Assembly: GCA_964653595.1 (NCBI GenBank)
Contig: CAZZHH010000054.1
Location: 1-21,562, forward strand
Length of the DNA: 21,562 nt
Direction of reading: 5' to 3'
DNA from: JBAXTE01 sp964653595
GTDB lineage: Bacteria > Bacteroidota > Bacteroidia > Bacteroidales > WCHB1-69
Shown here: piece after piece, positions 8,603 through 15,512 of the stretch
How positions within the stretch are numbered: the first letter of the stretch is position 1
How the letters are laid out: every line of letters starts with the position of its first letter
Made by a program: the position numbers and the translations under genes
Notes under the pieces: model-generated
Told to the model about the DNA's origin: nothing
Seen by the model: only the letters and a program-made list of their open reading frames with translations
Database searches by the model: none

Positions 8603-9880
8603 TTATTTTTTATTATGAGTGAAAGCGATTTTTGAATTCATAATTATGGTTTTCAACTCTTTGACAGAAGGAAAAAGAACAAACTTTCCACCTGCTTTAA
8701 AGAAAAAGAGCAATACGACCAATGATGTACAAAGATAAGAAAAAGATGCTGCTATTGCTGCACCCTGGATACCAAATTTTGGAATCAAATAGTAAACTAA
8801 CGGCAGGGTAATCAAAAACCCAATGGCAGATGCAATAGCGTTGACATAATACTTTCCTATTCCGGAAAAATAATGGCCAATGATAAGAGCATAATTAAAA
8901 ACCCATATACCAGGGGCAAGAATTAGAATCACCATATTCATATCGATGAAATCGGGACCAAAAATCAGGGTAAAAAATCCAGAAGGCAACAAAATCAAAG
9001 GAATCAAAGCAAGAAATGAAACAAAAAGACCATATTTTGTTAATGTTTCTGTTAAAGAGAGTGCATATTTCTTATCCGAAGTATTCACTATTTTAGAATA
9101 CTGGTAGAGAGTTATCGCACTAGATATCATCCAAATGGATTCGATTACCGACACACTATTTGAATAAATCCCTACTTGAGATTTATCCCAAAAATGTTCT
9201 AAAACATAAAAACTAATTCTAAAACTCAACAATTGAAAAATATGAGCTAATTGATTTTGAATTCCATATTTAAGGAGAATCAAAAAAGATTTTTTCACTC
9301 CAAACCATGAAAATTTTTCTTGCTTTTTTAATATTGGTTTTAAATAATAAAAACTCAATATGATACAACTTGAATAGGCAAAAAACAGAGAAATCACATA
9401 CGCATCAATGCTAGTTGAGAGAGATGTAGAAAAGATAAAAATCAATAAAAAAACTGTAATAAAAGGGATTAGAAAGCTTAATATATTGCTTTGATGAATT
9501 CGTTCTTTGCCTACCAAGACCGATGAATTAATGGACAAAACAGAACAAAATCCACTTAAAATAGCAACTGACAATTGATATTCAGCTGCTATTAAATTAG
9601 TGAAATAAAGAATTAAAAACGACACAATGCTAACCACAATCGACCATAAATAGGCAGCTATCAGAATGTTTTTAATTTTTAATCGAGGGGTTAGATAAAC
9701 CACCGAAGCACCTCCAATAATATTATCAAAAAGCAAAATCAATGCGATCGTTGTAAGCATGATACCCTGCTCTCCTTTACCCGCTGCTCCTAAGTATCTA
9801 GAAACCACTACTGCAATTAACAAATTAAGCAGTGCAGAGGCAAAACGTAATGTAAAAGTGCTAAATATTTTTTTTATCAT
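8603..9880 (-). CDS. Polysaccharide/oligosaccharide flippase (MOP superfamily, Wzx-like)
   Basis: A 425-residue integral membrane protein with about 12 hydrophobic segments. Its N-terminus, RFASALLNLLIAVVVSRYLGAAGKGEQGIMLTTIAL, carries the RxLGxxGxGxxG-type signature seen in Wzx/RfbX-like members of the MOP superfamily. Such proteins move lipid-linked glycans across the inner membrane. Its start overlaps the end of the glycosyltransferase gene by 20 nt (9861-9880), which suggests translational coupling, and it ends 4 nt before the methyltransferase gene. The size is normal for the family. No polymerase (Wzy) or ligase gene is in the window, so this is a fragment or satellite of a larger glycan pathway, or serves a short oligosaccharide. 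Confidence 0.85.
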   Translation of the reverse strand: MIKKIFSTFTLRFASALLNLLIAVVVSRYLGAAGKGEQGIMLTTIALILLFDNIIGGASVVYLTPRLKIKNILIAAYLWSIVVSIVSFLILYFTNLIAAEYQLSVAILSGFCSVLSINSSVLVGKERIHQSNILSFLIPFITVFLLIFIFSTSLSTSIDAYVISLFFAYSSCIILSFYYLKPILKKQEKFSWFGVKKSFLILLKYGIQNQLAHIFQLLSFRISFYVLEHFWDKSQVGIYSNSVSVIESIWMISSAITLYQYSKIVNTSDKKYALSLTETLTKYGLFVSFLALIPLILLPSGFFTLIFGPDFIDMNMVILILAPGIWVFNYALIIGHYFSGIGKYYVNAIASAIGFLITLPLVYYLIPKFGIQGAAIAASFSYLCTSLVVLLFFFKAGGKFVLFPSVKELKTIIMNSKIAFTHNKK

Positions 9881-11048
9881 ACAGTGGTTTCTCTATCAAA
9901 ATACATTCATTATAAATTTCAGTCAAGCGATTCGCAACGGCTCGGTAGCTATATTTTTCAAGTGCAGACTGATGCATATCTTGCTTATCGAAGGTTTTAT
10001 GTATTATAATCATCTTTTCTATAGCACTAACAAATTCGGTTAAATTGTTTGGCGAAACAAGAATTCCATTCCTGCTATTAACAATCTCCGAAACGCCTCC
10101 TACATTTGTAGCAACTACGGGCACTCCACAAGAAATGGATTCAATTAGTACACAAGGTAAATTTTCAAAATTACTAGTAAGAAGAAATATATCTGCCTCT
10201 TGCAAAATTTTCGAAACCCCTATAACATCCTGTCTGCCATGATTTACAATGAGACCCTCTATCTTTAATTGTTGAATTTGATCTGAATAATCCATTAAGT
10301 TACCATCGGTGATAATATGTAATTCGACATTCGAATGATTTTGCGAGATCTTAGCAAAAGCTTGTAACAACAAGGTTATGTTTTTCTGTACATTCTCTAA
10401 CGTCGATATATGAATCATCTTTATCGAAGAATTTTCATTTTTTATATCTTTTGGAGAATACAAATTCGTATCTACTACATTTGGAATAGTTGCCATTGGG
10501 GCTGTAATCCTATGCTTACGCATCGATTTACTTAAATCATCTGATACAGGTAAAATATATTTTGCCTGGTTTGCTACTTTTCGAATAATCCATCGTTGTA
10601 TAAAATTTGGACGTGGATACGCATAATCATGATAACCAGTCCAATGCTCGGATATGACGTAGTTTACTCCAAATTTTTTATGATAAAGCCATGCTATTAT
10701 TCCAATTGGAAACACAACATTGGCATGCACTAAATTGGGCGAAAATCCATCTTCAACCATCTTTTCAAACTCAGATAAATACAAACGGATAATCTTAAAA
10801 TAGGTAAGAATTTTTCCAAAGATTGGACAGCGGTTTTTCGGGATATATATAACAGTAGAAGGAAAGGGAATTTGTTGCGACACCTTTTCAAATGGAACTT
10901 TTGCATCCACATCTGTACAAACATGAAGCGCTCTAACATTATTCTCCAAACTAGCACATTCGGCATGTTTGTGCACAAAATTTCCCAAAGTGGGTTTCAT
11001 TCGTGTTGGATACCAGCCAGAAATATATAAGATGTTGTTTTTCATCAA
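9861..11048 (-). CDS. GT-B glycosyltransferase (GT4-like, family 1 group)
   Basis: A 395-residue cytoplasmic or membrane-associated glycosyltransferase. The N-terminal domain opens with NNILYISGWYPTRMKPTLGNFVHKHAE, a glycine loop typical of GT4-like enzymes, and contains SEHWTGYH near residues 133-140. The C-terminal domain has IPNVVDTNLYSPK (188-200). An EX7E motif has its glutamates at 295 and 303 (FENLPCVLIESISCGVPVVAT), which bind the nucleotide-sugar donor in retaining GT-B enzymes. Met-2 is an alternative start. It is the first gene of the GT-flippase-methyltransferase operon, 68 nt downstream of the flavin reductase-like gene. The family is secure; the sugar and acceptor are not predictable. 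Confidence 0.88.
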   Translation of the reverse strand: MMKNNILYISGWYPTRMKPTLGNFVHKHAECASLENNVRALHVCTDVDAKVPFEKVSQQIPFPSTVIYIPKNRCPIFGKILTYFKIIRLYLSEFEKMVEDGFSPNLVHANVVFPIGIIAWLYHKKFGVNYVISEHWTGYHDYAYPRPNFIQRWIIRKVANQAKYILPVSDDLSKSMRKHRITAPMATIPNVVDTNLYSPKDIKNENSSIKMIHISTLENVQKNITLLLQAFAKISQNHSNVELHIITDGNLMDYSDQIQQLKIEGLIVNHGRQDVIGVSKILQEADIFLLTSNFENLPCVLIESISCGVPVVATNVGGVSEIVNSRNGILVSPNNLTEFVSAIEKMIIIHKTFDKQDMHQSALEKYSYRAVANRLTEIYNECILIEKPLYDKKNI

Positions 11049-11116
11049 TTTAAATAGCCATTTCTAATATAATCATCAAAATACAGAGTCAACCTCTCAA
11101 ACATCTTGAAATTTAT

Positions 11117-11728
11117 TTATCTTTTATTATCCTTATTATTCTTCTCGAGTTTCCTCTTTGTCTTCTCCTTCATAACAGAATAACCAAATCTTCCAATTTT
11201 TTTTCCAACTCCAAAGTAGTGTCCATGAGAATATACCAACATCTGTGCGGCATTCAAATCAAAAGCATCGGTATTTAAATCAAATAAATTTTCGTTTGCA
11301 TGCACTGCCACCACCTCCGCAATAAACATATCGTGACTACCTAGCTTTTTTATTTCCAACACCTTACATTCAATATTCAATGGTGATTCAGCAATCAAGG
11401 GAGCTTTTACTATAGATGCTTTATGAGGAGTTAGTTTACAAACTTCAAATTTGTTTATATCTCTACCCGATTTTACACCACAAAAATCAGTTGCAAATGC
11501 TAATTGTTCGGTAGTTAAATTAAGCACAAACTCACCAGACTCTTTAATTATGTTATAAGAATGTCGTTCGGGGCGGATAGAGATATAACACAATGGCGGA
11601 TTGCTACATATTGTCCCGGTCCACGCAATGGTAATGATATTCATTTCTCCATTAATATCGCCACAACTGACCATAATAGCAGGCAAGGGATAAATCAATG
11701 TTCCTGGTTTCCATAAACGTTTTTCCAT
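11117..11728 (-). CDS. Flavin reductase-like, FMN-binding protein
   Basis: A split-barrel flavoprotein of the flavin reductase-like family, 203 residues from the chosen start MEKRLWKPGT. Recognisable parts are YPLPAIMVSCGDINGEMNIITIAWTGTICSNPPLCYISIRPERHSYNIIKESGEFVLNL (FMN-binding barrel strands) and FCGVKSGRDINKFE. It ends in a very basic tail (MKEKTKRKLEKNNKDNKR), probably disordered. I rejected an in-frame Met at 11764 because a consensus promoter -7 element (TACCTTTG, 11747-11754) lies between it and 11728, and because AAAGGAG, an unusually good ribosome binding site for this phylum, precedes 11728. Members reduce flavins or bind FMN in unknown redox reactions, so the reaction here is not assignable. 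Its neighbours do not suggest a pathway. Confidence 0.85.
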   Translation of the reverse strand: MEKRLWKPGTLIYPLPAIMVSCGDINGEMNIITIAWTGTICSNPPLCYISIRPERHSYNIIKESGEFVLNLTTEQLAFATDFCGVKSGRDINKFEVCKLTPHKASIVKAPLIAESPLNIECKVLEIKKLGSHDMFIAEVVAVHANENLFDLNTDAFDLNAAQMLVYSHGHYFGVGKKIGRFGYSVMKEKTKRKLEKNNKDNKR

Positions 11729-11746
11729 AAAAATGTCTCCTTTGCG

Positions 11747-11754
11747 CAAAGGTA
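11747..11754 (-). promoter_or_regulatory. Promoter -7 element ahead of the flavin reductase-like gene
   Basis: On the minus strand this reads TACCTTTG, an exact match to TAnnTTTG. Initiation about 7 nt downstream would give a leader of roughly 12 nt before the ATG at 11728, with AAAGGAG just after the element. It decides the start of the downstream gene. A -33 TTTG at proper spacing is lacking. Confidence 0.55.
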
Positions 11755-11800
11755 CAAAAAACATGATAAATCGTCTTTATTTAATTTAAGGGTGTAAAAA

Positions 11801-12541
11801 TCAAATTTCAGGATACTCAATTTCATCTAAAAAAAGTGCATTTGCTGGGACGGACTCTCCGGCAGAACTTCGGTTTTTAGATTCCACAATCGATGTAAAT
11901 TCAGCTAACGTTATCTTATGCAACCCAACGTCGATAAGAGTTCCCACAATAGCTCGTACCATATTTCTCAAAAACCGATCGGCAGTAATGGTAAATTGAA
12001 CTCCATAACTAGTTTTTTCCCATTTTACATAGGACACTTTGCAAAGATTAGTTTTGGTTTGCGAGTGTAATTTAGAAAAACTGGTAAAATCACTTACCAA
12101 TAGTAATTGGGTTGCTGCTTGGTTCATTACATCGATATCTAAATCCCCAAATCGATACCAAGAATAATCTCTAACAAACGGATCTCGATTTTGAGAAATA
12201 TAGTATTTATAGGTCCTAGATATAGCTGAAAACCTAGCGTGAAGCTGATTTGGAACTTTGAAAATTTTATAAATGGTAATGTCTCTAGGCAAAAAACGAT
12301 TCATTTTATAAGTGAGTTGTTCCAATTCTTCTATTAAATTGTCCATTTCAAAATGAGCATAATAATTACGAGCATGAACCCCGGTATCAGTTCTTCCTGC
12401 ACCTATAATCGAAATCTCTTGCTTTAAAATAGTAGATAATGCTTTGGTGATTTCACTTTGTATGGTATTTCCATTGGGTTGAATTTGCCAACCTTTGTAG
12501 TTTGTCCCATCGTAAGCTAAGTGTATAAAATATCGAAACAT
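11801..12541 (-). CDS. truA: tRNA pseudouridine(38-40) synthase TruA
   Basis: A 246-residue enzyme that isomerises uridines 38-40 in the anticodon arm of many tRNAs. The N-terminus RYFIHLAYDGTNYKGWQIQPNGNTIQ is characteristic of TruA. The catalytic aspartate is Asp52 in GAGRTDTGVHA. Further family blocks are LHARFSAISRTYKYYI, SYVKWEKTSYGVQFTITADRFLRNMVRAIVGTLIDVG and SAGESVPANALFL. The length is normal and no domain is fused to it. It is transcribed away from the atp operon across a 401-nt intergenic region, and its stop lies 72 nt upstream of the flavin reductase-like start. It is most likely a housekeeping gene with its own promoter; no clear promoter was found. Confidence 0.95.
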   Translation of the reverse strand: MFRYFIHLAYDGTNYKGWQIQPNGNTIQSEITKALSTILKQEISIIGAGRTDTGVHARNYYAHFEMDNLIEELEQLTYKMNRFLPRDITIYKIFKVPNQLHARFSAISRTYKYYISQNRDPFVRDYSWYRFGDLDIDVMNQAATQLLLVSDFTSFSKLHSQTKTNLCKVSYVKWEKTSYGVQFTITADRFLRNMVRAIVGTLIDVGLHKITLAEFTSIVESKNRSSAGESVPANALFLDEIEYPEI

Positions 12542-12942
12542 CAGAAATTGATTTTATCTATTATTTTTATGGCATCAAGGATAAACAATCCCCTCGAACC
12601 TCTATTTGAAAAATTAAGTTGAATCACAAATAGATCAAGATAAAACAATCAACATATTTTTTTGGGATATGAGAATCTTGAACCAGAATCAAAAGGTTAA
12701 TTCAACCTGGTAGCTAAATTACAAACTATATTTGAAACAATAAAAATATCAAGTAAAAATATAGTATTTGAGGTAAAAAACAAAAAAACAGAGCAAACTT
12801 AAAACTCTGATTGATTGCATTATATGATTTTTTTTTAAAAAAAGAGCAAAAACTATTTTGAAGTAAAAAAAAAAAGATATAATTTGGCACTCGAATTCAA
12901 AATATAGAGTACATCAGGAAACATAAACTAAATCTGCTTTCA
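12542..12942. other. AT-rich intergenic region between truA and atpB
   Basis: The 401 bp between two divergent genes hold no credible coding sequence. Candidates for an atpB promoter are TATATTTG (12727-12734), which fits TAnnTTTG exactly but lacks a -33 partner, and TATAATTTG (12878-12886), off by one base in spacing, with a TTTG at 12857-12860 seventeen bases upstream. A small stem AGGTT/AACCT with a five-base loop lies at 12694-12708. Long A- and T-tracts occur at 12830-12845 and 12864-12875. If the distal promoter is used, the atpB transcript has a leader of about 200 nt. Confidence 0.4.
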
Positions 12943-14013
12943 ATGAAAATTAGTATTTCAAAAGCACTTTTGCTTGCTACAATTTTTATTTTTTCATTTA
13001 ACTCACGGGCTTTTTCTAGCGATAAAGGTGGAAAATTCAATGCTGGAGAGATGATTATTGAACACATTGTAGATCAGCACGAATGGCACATAGCAACCAA
13101 CTTAACTGTTCCATTGCCAATCATACTAATTGATAATGGCAAGTTGGTAGTTTTTATGTCCAGCAAGTTTCATCACGGCACTGAAGCATATAAAGGTTAT
13201 AAATTAGGCACGGAGGAACCTTATAAAGGGAAAATTTACAAAGTTAATTCAGATGGAACTGCCGATGAATCGGCTAATCTTATAGATTTATCTATTACCA
13301 AAAATGTATTTTCTTTATTTTTTGGCATAATGGTCATTTGCATCGTTTTAATATCAGTTGCAAAATCATATACCAAACGTCAAGGAATGGCACCTAAAGG
13401 ACTACAATCGTTTATAGAGCCTCTAATCCTATTTGTTCGTGATGATGTAGTGAAACCAACAATAGGCAAACATTACGGCAAATATTTACCATTCCTATTA
13501 ACCATCTTTTTCTTTATCCTTATTAATAACTTATTAGGGTTGGTTCCATTTTTCCCTGGAGGAGCCAACTTAACTGGAAATATTGCAGTAACAGGAGTTT
13601 TAGCGCTATTTACATTTTTAGTAACTACTTTTAGTGGAAATAAAGCATACTGGAAACACGTATTCAATGCTCCTGGAGTTCCATGGTGGTTGAAAATTCC
13701 TATTCCACTTATGCCAATCGTTGAAATTGTTGGACTTTTCACAAAACCATTCGTCCTTATGGTTCGTTTGTTTGCGAATATTACCGCAGGCCACATCATT
13801 GCATTAGGATTCATCAGTTTGATATTCATATTTGGCGAAAAGAGTCCTGGAGTTGGATATAGTGTATCTATTGTTTCGGTTGCATTTTATATATTTATGG
13901 GATTATTAGAAATTCTAGTAGCGTTTATCCAAGCTTATGTATTTACTCTACTCTCCTCGATATTTATTGGAATGGCAACAGAAGAGCATCATCACCAAGA
14001 AGTTGAAAGTTAG
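12943..14013 (+). CDS. atpB: F-type ATP synthase subunit a
   Basis: Subunit a of the membrane-embedded Fo sector, which forms the proton half-channels. It is 356 residues long, against about 270 in E. coli. The excess is at the N-terminus: a signal-like segment (about 1-22) and an extra domain with FNAGEMIIEHIVDQHEWHI (32-50), found in this phylum. Membrane helices follow from about residue 123. Arg275 in VLMVRLFANITAGH is the essential arginine (E. coli Arg210). Nine residues later is His284, where E. coli has Glu219. Glu323, seven before Gln330, sits where E. coli has His245, the well-known reciprocal swap. It is the first gene of the plus-strand atp operon, preceded by a long intergenic region and followed by a small hairpin (14014-14029) before atpE. 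Confidence 0.96.
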   Translation: MKISISKALLLATIFIFSFNSRAFSSDKGGKFNAGEMIIEHIVDQHEWHIATNLTVPLPIILIDNGKLVVFMSSKFHHGTEAYKGYKLGTEEPYKGKIYKVNSDGTADESANLIDLSITKNVFSLFFGIMVICIVLISVAKSYTKRQGMAPKGLQSFIEPLILFVRDDVVKPTIGKHYGKYLPFLLTIFFFILINNLLGLVPFFPGGANLTGNIAVTGVLALFTFLVTTFSGNKAYWKHVFNAPGVPWWLKIPIPLMPIVEIVGLFTKPFVLMVRLFANITAGHIIALGFISLIFIFGEKSPGVGYSVSIVSVAFYIFMGLLEILVAFIQAYVFTLLSSIFIGMATEEHHHQEVES

Positions 14014-14029
14014 AAAGGCGAAAGTCTTT
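14014..14029 (+). other. Small GAAA-tetraloop hairpin between atpB and atpE
   Basis: AAAGGC (14014-14019) pairs with GTCTTT (14024-14029) in six base pairs, one a G-U wobble, closed by a GAAA loop of the stable GNRA type. It starts immediately after the atpB stop. There is no T-run after it, so it is not a terminator. It may be an mRNA-stabilising or processing element upstream of atpE, or chance. Confidence 0.35.
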
Positions 14030-14084
14030 AAATTGGAATTTAATAAGAAACAAAAATGAATCAATAACCAAAAAATAAAAAGTT

Positions 14085-14342
14085 ATGTCTTTATTATCAG
14101 TAATGTTAGAAGCAGCAGGCGATATGGCTATCGCTAAATTAGGAGCTGGATTAGGTGCAGGTATTGCAACTATTGGCGCAGGTATGGGTATTGGTAACAT
14201 CGGTAAAAGTGCATTAGAATCTATTGCACGTCAACCAGAAGCTACCGGCGACATCCGTTCTAGTATGATTATCGCAGCTGCGCTTATCGAGGGGGTAGCA
14301 TTTTTTGCTATCGTAGTTTGTCTACTTATCCTTTTCGTGTAA
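14085..14342 (+). CDS. atpE: F-type ATP synthase subunit c
   Basis: The 85-residue proteolipid that forms the rotating c-ring. It consists of two membrane helices joined by the conserved polar loop ARQPE (48-52), which contacts gamma and epsilon. The first helix has the glycine repeat GAGLGAGIATIGAGMGIG. Glu69 in ALIEGVAFF is the ion-carrying carboxylate. Sodium-type c subunits have Gln in helix 1 and a Ser or Thr after the Glu; here the aligned positions are Ile and Gly, which points to protons. It lies 71 nt after atpB and is followed at once by a strong terminator-like hairpin (14354-14384). That is notable because subunit c is needed in about ten or more copies. Confidence 0.97.
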   Translation: MSLLSVMLEAAGDMAIAKLGAGLGAGIATIGAGMGIGNIGKSALESIARQPEATGDIRSSMIIAAALIEGVAFFAIVVCLLILFV

Positions 14343-14353
14343 GTTAAGATTTA

Positions 14354-14393
14354 GAGCGACAGTAACGGTTGGTTGCTGTTGCTCCATTTTTTT
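14354..14393 (+). terminator. Terminator-like hairpin directly after atpE, inside the atp operon
   Basis: GAGCGACAGTAAC (14354-14366) pairs with GTTGCTGTTGCTC (14372-14384) over 13 base pairs, two of them G-U wobbles, with a GGTTG loop. Two bases later there is a run of seven T (14387-14393). This has the form of an intrinsic terminator. Its position, 11 nt after the atpE stop and ahead of atpF, suggests partial termination or 3'-end stabilisation of an atpB-atpE message. The structure is directly visible; its effect is inferred. Confidence 0.7.
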
Positions 14394-14423
14394 AAAAAGT
14401 CACAATTAAAAAACAGTAACGAT

Positions 14424-14918
14424 ATGGAATTGATTACACCAGGAATAGGTTTGGTATTTTGGATGTTGTTCAGCTTTAGCATTTTGCTATTCATTTTAGC
14501 AAAATTTGCATGGAAGCCAATTATTGCGATGCTTGATGCTCGTGAACAAACTATCAGCGACTCCTTAAATGAAGCAAAAAAAGCGCGAGAAGAGATGCAA
14601 GCGTTACAAGCCAACAACGAACTTCTCATTATACAAGCGAAGGAAGAGAGAGACTCTATTATTGTGGAAGCTCGTAAGATAAAAGAAAAAATGATCGAAG
14701 ATGCAAAAATCAAAGCGAGCGAAGAGTCACAACGCATCATCGACGCAGCCAAAGAGAGCATCAACTTCGAAAAGATGCAAGCAATAACAGAGCTTAAAAA
14801 TCAGGTTGCAAATCTCTCCATCGAAATTGCCGAGAAACTACTAAAAGAAGAGTTGGCAAATAAAGAGAAACAACAAAAAATGATCGAAGGGATATTACAA
14901 GAAATTCGCTTTAATTAA
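14424..14918 (+). CDS. atpF: F-type ATP synthase subunit b
   Basis: Subunit b, the peripheral stalk that ties Fo to F1. It has 164 residues from MELITPGIGLVFW. A single N-terminal membrane helix spans about residues 7-29 and includes the family block FWMLFSFSILLFILAKFAWKPI. A long charged alpha-helix follows, rich in Ala, Glu, Lys and Gln (about 35-155), which forms the right-handed coiled coil of the b dimer. An in-frame Met at 14373 was rejected: it lies in the arm of the hairpin after atpE and would add 17 polar and aromatic residues ahead of the membrane anchor. A second copy of ACAGTAACG (14413-14421) stands just before this start and could pair with the hairpin's right arm. It lies 14 nt before atpH. 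Confidence 0.94.
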   Translation: MELITPGIGLVFWMLFSFSILLFILAKFAWKPIIAMLDAREQTISDSLNEAKKAREEMQALQANNELLIIQAKEERDSIIVEARKIKEKMIEDAKIKASEESQRIIDAAKESINFEKMQAITELKNQVANLSIEIAEKLLKEELANKEKQQKMIEGILQEIRFN

Positions 14919-14932
14919 TGTAATTCGAAACA

Positions 14933-15490
14933 ATGAAAACAACAAAAATTTCGGTTCGTTATGCCAAAGCGCTCTTTGATTTTTCAAAAGAGCGAAACTT
15001 GGTTGAGACTGTTTATGAAGATATGAATCTCATCAATCAGACATACGTAACCTCTCCCGATTTTGCTCTTGCAATGAGAAGTCCAATTATCCGTCCCGAC
15101 AAAAAAGTAGCTATTTTTTCAGAAATTTTCAAAAAATCAATTCACGAAGTTTCTTTAAATTTCTTAAAAATCATCTTTAAAAAGACCCGGGAATTGTACA
15201 TACATGACATTGTTTTTCAATTTATTAAACTCTACAAAAAGCATCACAATATAAAAGAGGTAATTGTAATATCTCCATCTGTTCTTTCAAACGAGATAAA
15301 AGAAAAGTTAACTCTTCAACTTGGCTCACAATTAAATGCTACCATCGAAATCATTGAGCACATAGATGCATCTCTGATTGGTGGAGTTATTATCAAAGTA
15401 GACGACCAGCTAATAGATACTAGCGTTAGTGGTCAAATTAAAAAATTACAACAAGAATTTTCGACAAATATTTATAGTAAAGCATTTTAA
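14933..15490 (+). CDS. atpH: F-type ATP synthase subunit delta
   Basis: Subunit delta (OSCP homologue), 185 residues, which attaches the peripheral stalk to the top of the alpha3-beta3 hexamer. The N-terminal helical domain opens with ISVRYAKALFDFSKERNLVETVYEDM, the usual delta start, and contains LNFLKIIFKKTRELYI. The C-terminal block LIGGVIIKVDDQLIDTSVSGQIKKLQQ (about 148-174) is the family signature. The length is normal. It lies 14 nt after atpF and 22 nt before atpA, as in most atp operons. Confidence 0.95.
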   Translation: MKTTKISVRYAKALFDFSKERNLVETVYEDMNLINQTYVTSPDFALAMRSPIIRPDKKVAIFSEIFKKSIHEVSLNFLKIIFKKTRELYIHDIVFQFIKLYKKHHNIKEVIVISPSVLSNEIKEKLTLQLGSQLNATIEIIEHIDASLIGGVIIKVDDQLIDTSVSGQIKKLQQEFSTNIYSKAF

Positions 15491-15512
15491 ATACATAATT
15501 CTGTAAACAACT

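Noticed and set aside
12666..12700. Minus-strand stretch resembling a tRNA T-arm (GGTTCAAGATTC)
   Set aside because: The arms do not pair properly and no matching acceptor or anticodon stem is found nearby.
12782..12809. Minus-strand CAGAG/CTCTG hairpin followed by seven T
   Set aside because: The stem is only 5 bp with an 11-base loop, and no leftward gene would need termination there.
14085..14342. Possible sodium-dependent c-ring
   Set aside because: The Gln and Ser/Thr ligands of sodium-type c subunits are replaced by Ile and Gly at the aligned positions.
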